In this document: piece after piece, positions 6,640-14,046 of the stretch
How the letters are laid out: every line of letters begins with the position of its first letter
Numbering within the stretch: position 1 is the first letter of the stretch
NCBI GenBank assembly: GCA_035645095.1
Contig: DASQNG010000152.1
Coordinates: 1-21,655 of the forward strand
From: Gaiellasilicea sp035645095
GTDB taxonomy: Bacteria; Actinomycetota; Thermoleophilia; Gaiellales; Gaiellaceae
Direction: 5' to 3'
Length of the DNA stretch: 21,655 bases
Program-made: the position numbers and the translations under genes
Notes under the pieces: generated by a model
Database searches by the model: none
What the model was told of the DNA's origin: nothing
Seen by the model: the letters and a program-made list of their open reading frames with translations, nothing else

Positions 6640-8130
6640 GTGAAGAAGCTGACTGCGGCACTGCTCCTGGTCTGCGCGCTCGCGTACGCGTCGGCTGCGG
6701 CCGCCGTCGACTTCGGCGCGAACGACGACACCGGGAAGTACGCCGAGGACGGCGGTGCGACCTTCTTCGCGCAGATGGTCGAGTCCGGCCTGAAGCAGAA
6801 TGTGATGACGGTGCGGTGGGTGCCCGGGTCGACGACGCTCGACGAGGAAAGGTTCCTCGATGCCGCCGTTCCGCAGGCCGTCGCGGCAGGAATCGCGCCG
6901 ATCCTCACCGTGTACCCGTACCCGCCGAGCGCGGTCGAGGCGGGCCTGGCACGGCCGGCCGAGTTCGGGGCGTGGCTGAAGGCGCTCGCGGAGCGCTACC
7001 CCGACGTGCGCACGTACATCGTCGGGAACGAGCCCAACCTGAACACGTTCTGGCGCGCGCAGGGCGACGGTGCGGGGCGGATCCTCTCGGGCGCCTCGTT
7101 CGGGCCGTTCCTCGCGGCCGGCTACGACGCGCTGAAGGCGGCCTCGCCCGAGAACACCGTGCTGGGGGTCGGGCTCTCGCCGCGCGGCGACCGCGCGCCC
7201 GGGCCCGGCGGGAAGGCGTCGCCGGTGCACTTCCTCCACTCGCTCGGCACCTGGTACCGCGCGAGTCGACGGGCGCTGCCGCTGATGGACGGGTTCAGCT
7301 TCCACCCGTACCCGAACCCGAGCGACTTCACCGTGCCGCTCTCCTGGACCTACGCCTGGCCGAACGCGGGGCTGCAGGAGCTGCCGCGCATCAAGCAGGC
7401 GCTCTGGGACGCGTTCCATGGCACGCCGCAGCCGACGACGCAGAAGGGGCTCAAGCTCTACCTCGACGAGGTCGGCTGGCAGGTGTCCACGGCGGGGAGC
7501 GACGCGTACACGGGCGTCGAGAACGTCAAGGTGACGACCGAGGCGAACCAGGCCGTCGTCTACCACGGGCTCGTCCGGCACGTCGTCTGCGATCCGGACG
7601 TCGCCCAGCTGAACTTCTTCGGCTACTGGGACGAGCGTGACCGCGGCGGGTGGCAGTCCGCCCTGCGCCGGGCCGACGGGACGCCGCGGCCGGCCGACGC
7701 CGCCGTCGCCGCCGCGATCGAGGCGACCGGAGGGCGATGCAAGGGCCGGCTCCGCACGTGGCGTCCGCTCCTGCGCCCCGACGGCGCCTCCGTCACCTTC
7801 GCGCCGGTTCGTCGCGTGCAGGCGCGCGGGGTGCGCTCGTTCTCATTCGTGGCGTCGGCGGCGGAGGACGTGACGGTGAAGGCGGGGCTCGTCTCGCTGC
7901 GGGTGCCCTCCGGCAGGATCCCTCCGCTCCTCGCGCCGGTCGGTTCCGTCAACGCCTACCGCCTGCCGCGGCAGACGCACAGGGTCCGAGCCCGGGCCGG
8001 GAGGTACGCGCTCGCCGTGCTCCTCGTCGCGAAGGCGAACCCGGCGCGGCGGGCGCTCTTCGTCGGCCCAGCGTTCATCGTGGGCCCTCCACCCGCGCAC
8101 GTGAAGCCGAAGCTGCCGGCGCAGCGGTAG
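6640..8130 (+). CDS. Secreted clan GH-A glycoside hydrolase-like protein
   Basis: The product has 496 residues. Residues 1-22 (MKKLTAALLLVCALAYASAA and two Ala) form a Sec signal peptide without a lipobox Cys. Residues about 23-370 look like a TIM barrel of clan GH-A (GH5/GH39-like). Glu131 in IVGNEPN fits the strand-4 acid/base and Glu277 in LYLDEVGW fits the strand-7 nucleophile. FSFHPYP lies between them. The remaining 120 or so residues are beta-rich and basic (GRCKGRL, then RVRARAGRYALAV), perhaps an accessory domain, ending Pro/Lys-rich. The start GTG at 6640 lies 7 bases after GGAAGGG (6626-6632), with a CATAGT -10-like box at 6602-6607. Substrate unknown; a polysaccharide of envelope or environment is an inference. 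It appears to be transcribed alone. Confidence 0.75.
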   Translation: MKKLTAALLLVCALAYASAAAAVDFGANDDTGKYAEDGGATFFAQMVESGLKQNVMTVRWVPGSTTLDEERFLDAAVPQAVAAGIAPILTVYPYPPSAVEAGLARPAEFGAWLKALAERYPDVRTYIVGNEPNLNTFWRAQGDGAGRILSGASFGPFLAAGYDALKAASPENTVLGVGLSPRGDRAPGPGGKASPVHFLHSLGTWYRASRRALPLMDGFSFHPYPNPSDFTVPLSWTYAWPNAGLQELPRIKQALWDAFHGTPQPTTQKGLKLYLDEVGWQVSTAGSDAYTGVENVKVTTEANQAVVYHGLVRHVVCDPDVAQLNFFGYWDERDRGGWQSALRRADGTPRPADAAVAAAIEATGGRCKGRLRTWRPLLRPDGASVTFAPVRRVQARGVRSFSFVASAAEDVTVKAGLVSLRVPSGRIPPLLAPVGSVNAYRLPRQTHRVRARAGRYALAVLLVAKANPARRALFVGPAFIVGPPPAHVKPKLPAQR

Positions 8131-8143
8131 CGCTCCGGGCTGC

Positions 8144-8149
8144 GACACT
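8144..8149 (+). promoter_or_regulatory. Weak -10-like box GACACT before the phosphoesterase gene
   Basis: GACACT differs from TAnnnT at its first base and ends 7 bases before the GTG at 8157, the same geometry as other starts in this window. No -35 box is seen. Confidence 0.25.
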
Positions 8150-8156
8150 CGGCGGC

Positions 8157-8645
8157 GTGCTCGTCGCCGTGGTCTCCGACACGCACCTGCCGCGAGGCTC
8201 CCGCACGCTGCCCCAGGAGTGCGCGCGGCGGCTCCGCGCCGCCGACCTCGTCCTCCACGCGGGCGACCATTCGACGCTCACCGCGCTCGAGGAGCTGCGC
8301 GCGCTCGGCCCGCCGGTCCACGCGGTGCACGGGAACGTCGACGAGCCGGCGCTGCGCGAAGTCCTGGCTGCGGAGCTCGTGGTCGACGCCGGCGGCGTGC
8401 GCATCGCCGTCGTCCACGACGCTGGGCCGCGCTCCGGGCGGGAGGAGCGGCTCGCCGCCCGCTTCGCCGGCTGCGGTGCCGTCGTCTACGGCCACACGCA
8501 TCTGCCGCAGGTGACCCGCCACGGCGGCACGTGGATCCTCAACCCCGGCAGCCCTACGGAGCGCCGTCGGGCGCCTGCCCGGACGATGCTCGAGCTCCGG
8601 GTGGAGGCCGGGGAGCTCGCGCCGGAGCTCGTCGACCTGCCGTGA
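8157..8645 (+). CDS. YfcE/MJ0936-type metallophosphoesterase
   Basis: The product (162 residues) is a compact calcineurin-like phosphoesterase of the YfcE family, which hydrolyses phosphodiesters with two bound divalent metals. The metal and catalytic motifs appear in order: SDTHLP near the N-terminus, LHAGDHS, VHGNVD, VVHDAG and GHTHLPQ, followed by the usual WILNPGSPTERR. Length and motif spacing fit the family. The frame is open upstream into the previous gene, but similarity begins at LVAVVSDTH, so I take the GTG at 8157. The natural substrate of this family is mostly unknown. The SOS-type promoter of the next gene begins right after its stop codon. Confidence 0.88.
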   Translation: MLVAVVSDTHLPRGSRTLPQECARRLRAADLVLHAGDHSTLTALEELRALGPPVHAVHGNVDEPALREVLAAELVVDAGGVRIAVVHDAGPRSGREERLAARFAGCGAVVYGHTHLPQVTRHGGTWILNPGSPTERRRAPARTMLELRVEAGELAPELVDLP

Positions 8646-8646
8646 C

Positions 8647-8675
8647 TTGACGGCGAACACGTGTTCGTGCATCAT
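8647..8675 (+). promoter_or_regulatory. SOS-type promoter of the LysM gene
   Basis: A -35 box TTGACG (8647-8652) is separated by exactly 17 bases from a -10 box CATCAT (8670-8675). This gives a transcript start near 8682 and a start codon at 8685. The first LexA box fills the spacer and the second begins 2 bases after the -10 box. Confidence 0.7.
8654..8667. promoter_or_regulatory. LexA (SOS) box 1
   Basis: CGAACACGTGTTCG is a perfect 14-base palindrome and matches the Gram-positive LexA operator CGAAC-N4-GTTCG. It lies wholly between the -35 and -10 boxes, so bound repressor would block RNA polymerase. Confidence 0.85.
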
Positions 8676-8677
8676 GG

Positions 8678-8691
8678 CGAACACATGTTCG
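8678..8691. promoter_or_regulatory. LexA (SOS) box 2, overlapping the start codon
   Basis: CGAACACATGTTCG has both CGAAC/GTTCG half-sites intact and differs from box 1 by one base. The ATG start codon of the LysM gene (8685-8687) lies inside it. Its centre is 24 bp from that of box 1, a little over two helical turns. Confidence 0.85.
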
Positions 8692-8921
8692 GACGGATCG
8701 TACTGCTGTCGCTCGTCGCGCTCGTCCTCTGGGCGGTCTTCGCCCGCTCGTCGGACGCGTCCGGCCCCGAGCAGGTGTACGTCGTGCAGCCGACCGACAC
8801 CCTCTGGTCGATCGCGGCGCGGCGCTACGCCGATCCGCGGGAGGGCGTGTACGAGCTCCGTCGCCGGAACGACCTCGCGAGCCCGCTGATCGTGCCGGGG
8901 CAGACGCTCGTCCTGCCGTAG
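8685..8921 (+). CDS. Membrane-anchored LysM protein, probable SOS cell-division inhibitor (YneA-like)
   Basis: The product has 78 residues. Residues 3-20 (GRIVLLSLVALVLWAVFA) form one membrane helix or uncleaved signal. After a short linker, residues about 32-78 are one LysM peptidoglycan-binding domain (YVVQPTDTLWSIAARRY, then YELRRRND and IVPGQTLVLP). A short N-terminal anchor plus LysM under LexA control is the layout of B. subtilis YneA and mycobacterial Rv2719c, which halt septation during DNA damage. The ATG at 8685 sits 9 bases after the -10 box; an in-frame GTG at 8661 would lie upstream of the predicted transcript start and was rejected. YneA genes usually neighbour lexA, but no lexA is in this window. 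The domain is certain; the division-inhibitor role is inferred. Confidence 0.85.
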   Translation: MFGRIVLLSLVALVLWAVFARSSDASGPEQVYVVQPTDTLWSIAARRYADPREGVYELRRRNDLASPLIVPGQTLVLP

Positions 8922-8934
8922 CCGCTCTCGCGGC
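8921..8934 (+). terminator. Hairpin at the LysM gene stop
   Basis: GCCGC-TCTC-GCGGC is a perfect 5-bp stem with a tetraloop that begins on the last base of the stop codon. No U-tract follows. It may end the SOS transcript before the rnz promoter. Confidence 0.35.
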
Positions 8935-8945
8935 AGGGGCGGCCC

Positions 8946-8951
8946 TAGAAT
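8946..8951 (+). promoter_or_regulatory. -10 box TAGAAT for rnz
   Basis: TAGAAT ends 8 bases before the ATG at 8960, consistent with a near-leaderless transcript. No -35 match is evident. Confidence 0.5.
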
Positions 8952-8959
8952 CGCCGGGG

Positions 8960-9934
8960 ATGGATCTCGACGTCGTCTTCGTCGGCACGGCGGGCTCCAT
9001 GCCGACCGCGCAGCGCGGGCCGAGCGCGCTCCTCGTCCGGCGCGGCGGCGACCGGCTCCTCTTCGACTGCGGCGAGGGCACCCAGCGGCAGCTCCTGCGC
9101 TCGGACGTGGGGCTCGTCGACGTCCCGGAGATCTTCGTCACGCACTTCCATGCCGACCACGTGCTCGGCCTGCCGGGGCTGCTGAAGACGTTCGCCCTCC
9201 GGGGGCGGGAGGCGCCGCTCTCGCTCTACGGCCCCCGCGGCTTCTCGGAGCTGCTCGCTTCGCTCCGCCGCGTCTTCGGCCGCCTCACCTACCCGTACGA
9301 GATCGTCGAGCTGGGCGTCGGCGACTCGCTGCCGCACGACGGCTACGACGTGCGGCCGGTGGCGGTCCGCCACGGTCAGGCCGCGCTCGGCTACGCCCTC
9401 GTGGAGCACGAGCGGCCGGGCCGGTTCGACGTCGAGGCCGCGGACGCGCTCGGCGTGCCGCCGCCGGCGCGCGGGCGGCTGCAGCGCGGGGAGCCCGTCA
9501 CGCTGGTGGACGGGCGCGTCGTGGAGCCGGCCGACGTGCTCGGCCCCGCGCGGCCCGGGCGCAAGCTCGTCCTCACCGGCGACACCGCCCCCGTGCAGTC
9601 AGTCGTGGACGCCGCCGCGGGCGCCGACGTGCTCGTGCACGAGGCGACGTTCTGCGAGGACGAGTCGGCGCGGGCGCGGGAGACGGAGCACTCGACGGCC
9701 TCGGACGCCGCCGACATCGGGCGCGCGGCCGATGTGAAGCTGCTCGCGCTGACGCACATCTCGAACCGGTACTCGGGCGGCGACGTGGAGCGCGAGGCGC
9801 GGGCGATCTTCCCCGACACCGTCGTCCCGCGCGACTTCGACGTCGTCGAGATCCCGTTCGCCGAGCGCGGGCGGCCCGAGCTCGTGAAGAGCGGTGCACG
9901 CCGACCGCGCGCCGAGGTAACCTCGACGCCATGA
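8960..9934 (+). CDS. rnz: Ribonuclease Z (tRNA 3' endonuclease)
   Basis: The product has 324 residues, normal for the short bacterial enzyme, which removes the 3' trailer of tRNA precursors. It is a zinc metallo-beta-lactamase fold protein. FVGTAGSMPT opens the fold, and HFHADH (62-67) is the metal motif. H138, D208 in LTGDT, HEATF, EHSTA (H244) and H266 in LTHISNRY supply the other ligands and catalytic residues. The RNase Z-specific flexible arm is present at about 153-178 (RPGRFDVEAADALGVPP, then GRLQRGE), which separates it from other beta-lactamase-fold hydrolases. The tRNA-Arg in this window lacks an encoded CCA, the kind of substrate this enzyme matures. The next gene overlaps by four bases. 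Confidence 0.96.
   Translation: MDLDVVFVGTAGSMPTAQRGPSALLVRRGGDRLLFDCGEGTQRQLLRSDVGLVDVPEIFVTHFHADHVLGLPGLLKTFALRGREAPLSLYGPRGFSELLASLRRVFGRLTYPYEIVELGVGDSLPHDGYDVRPVAVRHGQAALGYALVEHERPGRFDVEAADALGVPPPARGRLQRGEPVTLVDGRVVEPADVLGPARPGRKLVLTGDTAPVQSVVDAAAGADVLVHEATFCEDESARARETEHSTASDAADIGRAADVKLLALTHISNRYSGGDVEREARAIFPDTVVPRDFDVVEIPFAERGRPELVKSGARRPRAEVTSTP
9918..9923 (+). promoter_or_regulatory. -10-like box TAACCT inside the rnz 3' end
   Basis: TAACCT ends 7 bases before the ATG at 9931, matching the spacing seen elsewhere here. The gene could also be translated from the rnz transcript through the ATGA overlap. Confidence 0.35.
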
Positions 9935-10140
9935 CGCGCATGGTGCAGGTGGCGGTTGCCGGCGACGTGGCCGAGGGCGAGGAGCTGCAGGCGATCCTCG
10001 TCGCCGCCGGGATCGACGCCGAGCTCCAGCCGGAGGACGAGGCGGACGCGCTGCAACTGCTCGTCCCGGAATCGTCGCTCGACGCCGCGAAGGACGCGAT
10101 CGAGGCGATGACCGAGCCGGACGACCTGATCGCCCCGTAG
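9931..10140 (+). CDS. DUF2007-like small protein
   Basis: The product has 69 residues and is acidic. It has the alpha/beta pattern of the DUF2007 'putative signal transducing protein' family: VQVAVAGDVAEGEELQAILVAAGIDAEL, then LQLLVPESSLDAAKDAIEA, a small ferredoxin-like fold often predicted to bind a ligand or protein partner. It has no signal peptide or membrane segment. The ATG at 9931 overlaps the rnz stop as ATGA; a second in-frame ATG at 9940 is possible. A GC-rich hairpin follows the stop. Function is unknown, and the family assignment rests on pattern and length only. Confidence 0.7.
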   Translation: MTRMVQVAVAGDVAEGEELQAILVAAGIDAELQPEDEADALQLLVPESSLDAAKDAIEAMTEPDDLIAP

Positions 10141-10151
10141 CCGGCGGCACC

Positions 10152-10169
10152 GCCGTCCGCACGGGCGGC
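10152..10169 (+). terminator. GC-rich hairpin upstream of the pyr promoter
   Basis: GCCGTCC pairs with GGGCGGC (7 bp, one G-U) around a GCAC loop. It lies just after the DUF2007-like gene and before the pyrR -10 box. There is no U-tract. It is a possible terminator separating the two transcription units. Confidence 0.35.
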
Positions 10170-10175
10170 TAAGGT
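10170..10175 (+). promoter_or_regulatory. -10 box TAAGGT of the pyr operon
   Basis: TAAGGT would start transcription near 10182, just ahead of the PyrR-binding hairpin, so the hairpin forms the very 5' end of the mRNA. No -35 box is recognised. Confidence 0.5.
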
Positions 10176-10185
10176 GCGCCCCGAC

Positions 10186-10216
10186 CCTTTAAGCCGGTCC
10201 AGAGAGGCCGGAAAGG
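10186..10216 (+). promoter_or_regulatory. PyrR-binding RNA hairpin covering the pyrR ribosome binding site
   Basis: The lower stem is CCTTT (10186-10190) with AAAGG (10212-10216). A purine bulge AAG (10191-10193) follows, then an upper stem CCGG (10194-10197) with CCGG (10208-10211). The top carries UCCAGAGAGG (10198-10207). That loop matches the conserved PyrR recognition element known from Bacillus and mycobacterial pyr leaders. The 3' strand of the lower stem is part of AAAGGAG, the Shine-Dalgarno sequence 7 bases before the ATG. PyrR bound with UMP would therefore hide the ribosome binding site. This means translational repression, as described for mycobacteria, rather than the attenuation seen in Bacillus. 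No terminator hairpin is visible in the leader. Confidence 0.88.
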
Positions 10217-10222
10217 AGCGGA

Positions 10223-10822
10223 ATGAGCATCCACGTCCCCGCCGCGTCGGCTCCTGCCGCCTCGGCCGAACGCAGCCCCGCGGCGAAGACCCTGCTCGAC
10301 GGCGAGGCGCTCGCGCGCACCCTGTCGCGCATTGCGCACGAGATCATCGAGCGCAACGACGATCTCGAACGCGTGGCCCTCGTCGGCATCCGCACGCGGG
10401 GGGTGCCGCTCGCCGAGCGGCTCGCCGAGCTGATCGAGGAGCGCAGCGGCACCGAGGTGGCGCTCGGCGCCGTCGACATCACCTTCCACCGGGACGACCG
10501 CGACCTCGCGGAGCAGCCGGTCGTCGGCGCGACGGAGCTCGACTTCGACCTCGCCGGCACCACGTGCGTCCTCGTCGACGACGTCCTCTACACCGGCCGC
10601 ACGATTCGCGCAGCGATCGAGACGCTCTTCGAGCGCGGGCGGCCGCAGCGGGTGCAGCTGGCGGTACTCGTCGACCGGGGGCACCGCGAGCTCCCGATCC
10701 GGCCCGACTACGTCGGCAAGAACCTGCCGACGTCGCGCGCCGAGCGGATCCAGGTGCACCTCGCGGAGACCGACGGCGCGGACGGCGTCCTGCTCGTCGA
10801 CGCGCCCGAGGAGACCTCGTGA
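10223..10822 (+). CDS. pyrR: PyrR bifunctional pyrimidine regulator / uracil phosphoribosyltransferase
   Basis: The product has 199 residues. Residues 1-20 are an Ala/Pro-rich extension; the phosphoribosyltransferase fold follows (LVGIRTRGVPLAERLAELI, DITFHRDD). The PRPP-binding signature VLVDDVLYTGRT is at 116-127, followed by the PyrR-typical LAVLVDRGHRELPIRPDYVGK. PyrR binds pyr mRNA when loaded with UMP and may also make UMP from uracil. It is the first gene of the pyr operon, and its own leader contains the matching RNA hairpin, so it should control itself and everything downstream that is translationally coupled. The ATG at 10223 follows AAAGGAG (10212-10218). Its stop overlaps the pyrB start (GTGA). 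Confidence 0.96.
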   Translation: MSIHVPAASAPAASAERSPAAKTLLDGEALARTLSRIAHEIIERNDDLERVALVGIRTRGVPLAERLAELIEERSGTEVALGAVDITFHRDDRDLAEQPVVGATELDFDLAGTTCVLVDDVLYTGRTIRAAIETLFERGRPQRVQLAVLVDRGHRELPIRPDYVGKNLPTSRAERIQVHLAETDGADGVLLVDAPEETS

Positions 10823-11748
10823 GCCGCCGGCACCTGCTGTCCGTCGCCGACCTGACGCGGGAGGACGTCGAGCGCCTGCTCGACACAGCCGCCGCCGTCG
10901 AGTCGACGCGCGAGAAGCTGCCCACGTTGAAAGGGCGCCTCGTCGCGAACCTCTTCTTCGAGGCGTCGACCCGCACCTCCACGAGCTTCGAGCTCGCCGC
11001 GAAGCGCCTCTGCGCCGACACGGTCTCGCTGAAGGCGAGCGGCTCGTCGGTCGAGAAGGGCGAGTCGCTGAAGGACACGGTCCTGACGCTCGCGGCCTAC
11101 GACCCGCACGTCGTCGTCATCCGGCATCCGCACGCCGGCGCGCCCGCGTTCGTCGCGCGGCACTGCGACGCGCACGTCGTGAACGCCGGCGACGGCAAGC
11201 ACCAGCACCCGACCCAGGCGCTGCTCGACCTCCACACGCTGCGGGGTGCGTGCGGGAGGCTCGCCGGCCTCCACGTGGCGATCGTGGGCGACGTCCTGCA
11301 CTCGCGCGTCGCCCGCTCGCTGATCCAGGCGCTCGTCCTCGTCGACGCCCGGGTCACGCTCGTGGCGCCGCCGCCGCTCCTCCCGCGAGGCATCGAGGCG
11401 CTGGGCTGCGAGGCCGGCTCCGACCTCGGTGCGATCACCGACGCCGACGTCGTGTACGTCCTCCGCCTGCAGCGCGAGCGAATGCTGCCCGGCGCGAGCT
11501 ACGTCCCGACCCTGCGCGAGTACACGGCGCGCTGGGGCATCACGCCCGAGCGGCTGCGGCCGGAGCAGCGGGTGCTGCACCCGGGGCCGATGAACCGCGG
11601 CGTCGAGATCGACGCCCGGGTCGCGGACGGGCCGTGGTCGCTCGTGACGGCGCAGGTGCGTGCGGGCCTCGCGGTGCGGACGGCGATCCTGCACGACCTC
11701 GCTGCGCCCGCCGCGGCGGCGGCGCCGGCGATGAAGGCGGTGGCGTAG
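10819..11748 (+). CDS. pyrB: Aspartate carbamoyltransferase catalytic subunit
   Basis: The product (309 residues) joins carbamoyl phosphate to L-aspartate, the committed step of UMP synthesis. The carbamoyl-phosphate site STRTSTSFE is clear, as are the LKASGSSVEKGESLKDT loop, VVIRHPH, GDGKHQHPTQALLDLHT and the closing HPGPMNRGVEI. Length fits the catalytic chain; no pyrI regulatory subunit gene is in the window. The GTG at 10819 overlaps the pyrR stop by four bases, so translation is coupled and PyrR repression of pyrR should carry over. The frame is open upstream through pyrR, but similarity begins at HLLSVADLT. The C-terminal 20 residues are Ala-rich (AAPAAAAAPAMKAVA), a likely disordered tail. 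The stop abuts the pyrC start (TAGATG). Confidence 0.96.
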   Translation: MSRRHLLSVADLTREDVERLLDTAAAVESTREKLPTLKGRLVANLFFEASTRTSTSFELAAKRLCADTVSLKASGSSVEKGESLKDTVLTLAAYDPHVVVIRHPHAGAPAFVARHCDAHVVNAGDGKHQHPTQALLDLHTLRGACGRLAGLHVAIVGDVLHSRVARSLIQALVLVDARVTLVAPPPLLPRGIEALGCEAGSDLGAITDADVVYVLRLQRERMLPGASYVPTLREYTARWGITPERLRPEQRVLHPGPMNRGVEIDARVADGPWSLVTAQVRAGLAVRTAILHDLAAPAAAAAPAMKAVA

Positions 11749-13002
11749 ATGCTCGTCGTCCGGAACGGCTACAGCGACTCGCTCACCCTCGAGGGCCGTC
11801 TCGTCGGCGGAGAGTGCGTCCGCGTCACGGTCGAGGAGGGAGTCGTCGCGCGTATCGAGCCGGGGTCGGCGACGGCGCGCGTGCTCGCTCCCGCCTTCGT
11901 CGACCCGCATGTGCACCTGCGCACCCCGGGGCGGGAGGACGAGGAGACGGTGGCGTCGGGGACTGCCGCAGCCGCTGCCGGAGGTTACTGCGCGATCGTG
12001 GCGATGCCGAACACCGACCCGGTCGTCGACTCCGCCGAGGTGCTGCGCTCGCTGGCTGCGACCGCCCGGGCGGAAGCGGTCGTGCCGGTCGGGTTCACCG
12101 CGTCGATCTCGAAGGCGCTCGCCGGCGACGAGCTGACCGAGATGGCCGAACTGGCCGACGCAGGAGCGGTCGCGTTCAGCGACGACGGCCGCCCAGTGAT
12201 CTCCGCCGGCCTCATGCGGCGCGCGCTCCAGTACGGCGCTGTCACGGGCCGCAAGCTCGCGCTCCACTGCGAGGAGCCGACGCTCTCGCGCGACGGCCAG
12301 GCGCACGAGGGCGCCGTCGCCGCCGAGCTCGGGCTCGCGCCGTACCCGCCGGTCGCCGAGAGCACGATGGTCACGCGCGATCTCGCGCTGGCCGCGTACG
12401 AGCGGCGGCCGCTGCACCTGCAGCACCTCTCGGCCCGCGACTCGGTGGATGCGCTCCGGGCCGCCCACGCGCGAGGCGTCGAGGCGACGGCGGAGGTGAC
12501 GCCGCACCACCTCGTGCTCACCGAGGACGCCGTCCGGTCGCTCGACCCCAACGTGAAGATGAACCCGCCGCTCCGCGCCGAGGACGACCGGCAGGCGCTC
12601 GTGGAGGCGCTGCGCGACGGGACGATCTCGTGCATCGCGACCGATCACGCGCCGCACTCCCGCGAGGAGAAGGAGGTGCCCTTCGAGGCGGCGCCGTTCG
12701 GGGTGACCGGGCTCGAGACCGCATTCGCGGCGCTCCACACGCACCTCGTCCGACCGGGGCTGCTCTCGCTGGCGACGCTGCTCGAGCGGCTGTCAACCGG
12801 CCCCGCGCGGGCGCTCGGGCTTCCGGAGCCGCGGGTCGAGGTCGGCGCACGCGCGAACCTCGTCCTGCTCGACCTCGAGGAGGAGTGGACGGTGACCGAG
12901 GCGGGCTTCCGTTCGCGCTCGGCGAACTCGTGGCTGCTCGGCGAGCGGCTCATCGGCCGCGTCGCGACGACGGTCGCCGATGGACGGCGGGTGCACGGAT
13001 GA
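11749..13002 (+). CDS. pyrC: Dihydroorotase (class I)
   Basis: The product (417 residues) closes N-carbamoyl-L-aspartate to dihydroorotate. It is an amidohydrolase barrel of the long class I type that often pairs with PyrB. Metal ligands are visible: H54 and H56 in DPHVHLRTPG, D145-D146 in AFSDDGRPV, H173 in LHCEE, H226 in LQHLSA and D299 in ATDHAPHS. HLR, with PNTDPVVD (87-94), suits binding of the substrate carboxylate. NPPLR and FEAAPFGVTGLE follow the family pattern. No metal-bridging lysine is apparent in the usual place; in class I enzymes from memory an Asp can take that role. The ATG immediately follows the pyrB TAG, and the stop overlaps the carA start as ATGA. Confidence 0.95.
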   Translation: MLVVRNGYSDSLTLEGRLVGGECVRVTVEEGVVARIEPGSATARVLAPAFVDPHVHLRTPGREDEETVASGTAAAAAGGYCAIVAMPNTDPVVDSAEVLRSLAATARAEAVVPVGFTASISKALAGDELTEMAELADAGAVAFSDDGRPVISAGLMRRALQYGAVTGRKLALHCEEPTLSRDGQAHEGAVAAELGLAPYPPVAESTMVTRDLALAAYERRPLHLQHLSARDSVDALRAAHARGVEATAEVTPHHLVLTEDAVRSLDPNVKMNPPLRAEDDRQALVEALRDGTISCIATDHAPHSREEKEVPFEAAPFGVTGLETAFAALHTHLVRPGLLSLATLLERLSTGPARALGLPEPRVEVGARANLVLLDLEEEWTVTEAGFRSRSANSWLLGERLIGRVATTVADGRRVHG

Positions 13003-14046
13003 GCCGGGCACTCGATGGTGGCGGAGCATTCCTCGCGCTCGAGGACGGGACGGTTTTCCGGGGCGAGAGCGTCGGCGCGGACGGCGTCGCGTTCGGCGAG
13101 GCCGTCTTCACCACGGCGATGACGGGTTACCAGGAGACGGTCACCGACCCGAGCTTTGCCGAGCAGCTCGTCTGCTTCACGGCGCCGATGGTGGGCAACT
13201 ACGGCGTCGCCGAGCGGCGGTCGGAGTCGGGCGCGGCCCACGCCCGCGCCGCGCTGATGCGCGAGGCGCGGGGGCCGGAGTGGACGGGATGGTTGCGCGA
13301 CCGCGGCCTCGTGGGACTCACGGGGATCGACACGCGGACGCTCGTCCTGCGGCTCCGCGAAGGCGGTGCGATGCGCGCCGCGGCCGTGGCGGGGGGTGTC
13401 GGCGAGGAGGAGGCGCTCGCGGCGGTACGCGACCGGCCGCCGATGCAGGGTGCCGCCCTCGTCGCGCAGGTCTCGACGCGCAAACCGTACGTCCACTGCG
13501 CCACCGGCACCGTCGACGTCGGCGTCGTGGACTACGGCTGCAAGCGCTCGATCCTGCGCCGGCTCGCGGCTGCCGGCGCGCGGGTGACGGTGCACCCGCA
13601 CACGGCCGACGCGGACGAGCTCGCCCGCCACGATGCCGTCCTGCTCTCGAACGGCCCCGGCGATCCCGAGCCGCTCGAGGCGGAGGTCGAGCAGGTGCGG
13701 CGGCTGCTCGGCCGCGTGCCGGTGCTCGGGATCTGCCTCGGCCACCAGCTGCTCGGCCTCGCCACCGGCCACGAGACGTTCAAGCTGCCCTTCGGCCACC
13801 GGGGCACGAACCATCCGGTCGTCGAGCGCAGGAGCGGCCGCGTGCTCGTCACGAGTCAGAACCACGGCTTCGCGGTCGCCCCGGCCGACGAGGCCGAGGC
13901 CACCCACGTCTCGCTCTACGACGGGACCGTCGAGGGCTTCGACTTCCCTGACCTGCGCGCGCGGTCGGTGCAGTTCCACCCGGAGGCGGGGCCGGGGCCG
14001 CACGACGCGTTGCCGCTGCTCGATCGCTGGGTCGGGGAGGTGCGGC

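Noticed and set aside
8661..8684. GTG at 8661 as the start of the LysM gene, and an out-of-frame ATG at 8674
   Set aside because: 8661 lies between the -35 and -10 boxes and upstream of the predicted transcript start. 8674 lies in another frame that gives a Ser/Arg-rich peptide. ATG 8685 gives a membrane helix directly at the N-terminus.
10174..10818. Upstream extension of the pyrB frame through pyrR
   Set aside because: It overlaps the whole of pyrR in another frame, and its translation is Arg-rich low complexity. Similarity to the family begins only after GTG 10819.
10708..12744. A 678-codon minus-strand open frame opposite pyrB and pyrC
   Set aside because: It is the reverse-strand shadow of two well-supported genes, with Arg/His/Val-rich sequence and no recognisable motif. 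The same applies to the long minus-strand frames at 4108-5460, 5279-6661, 12645-14048 and 14947-16398.
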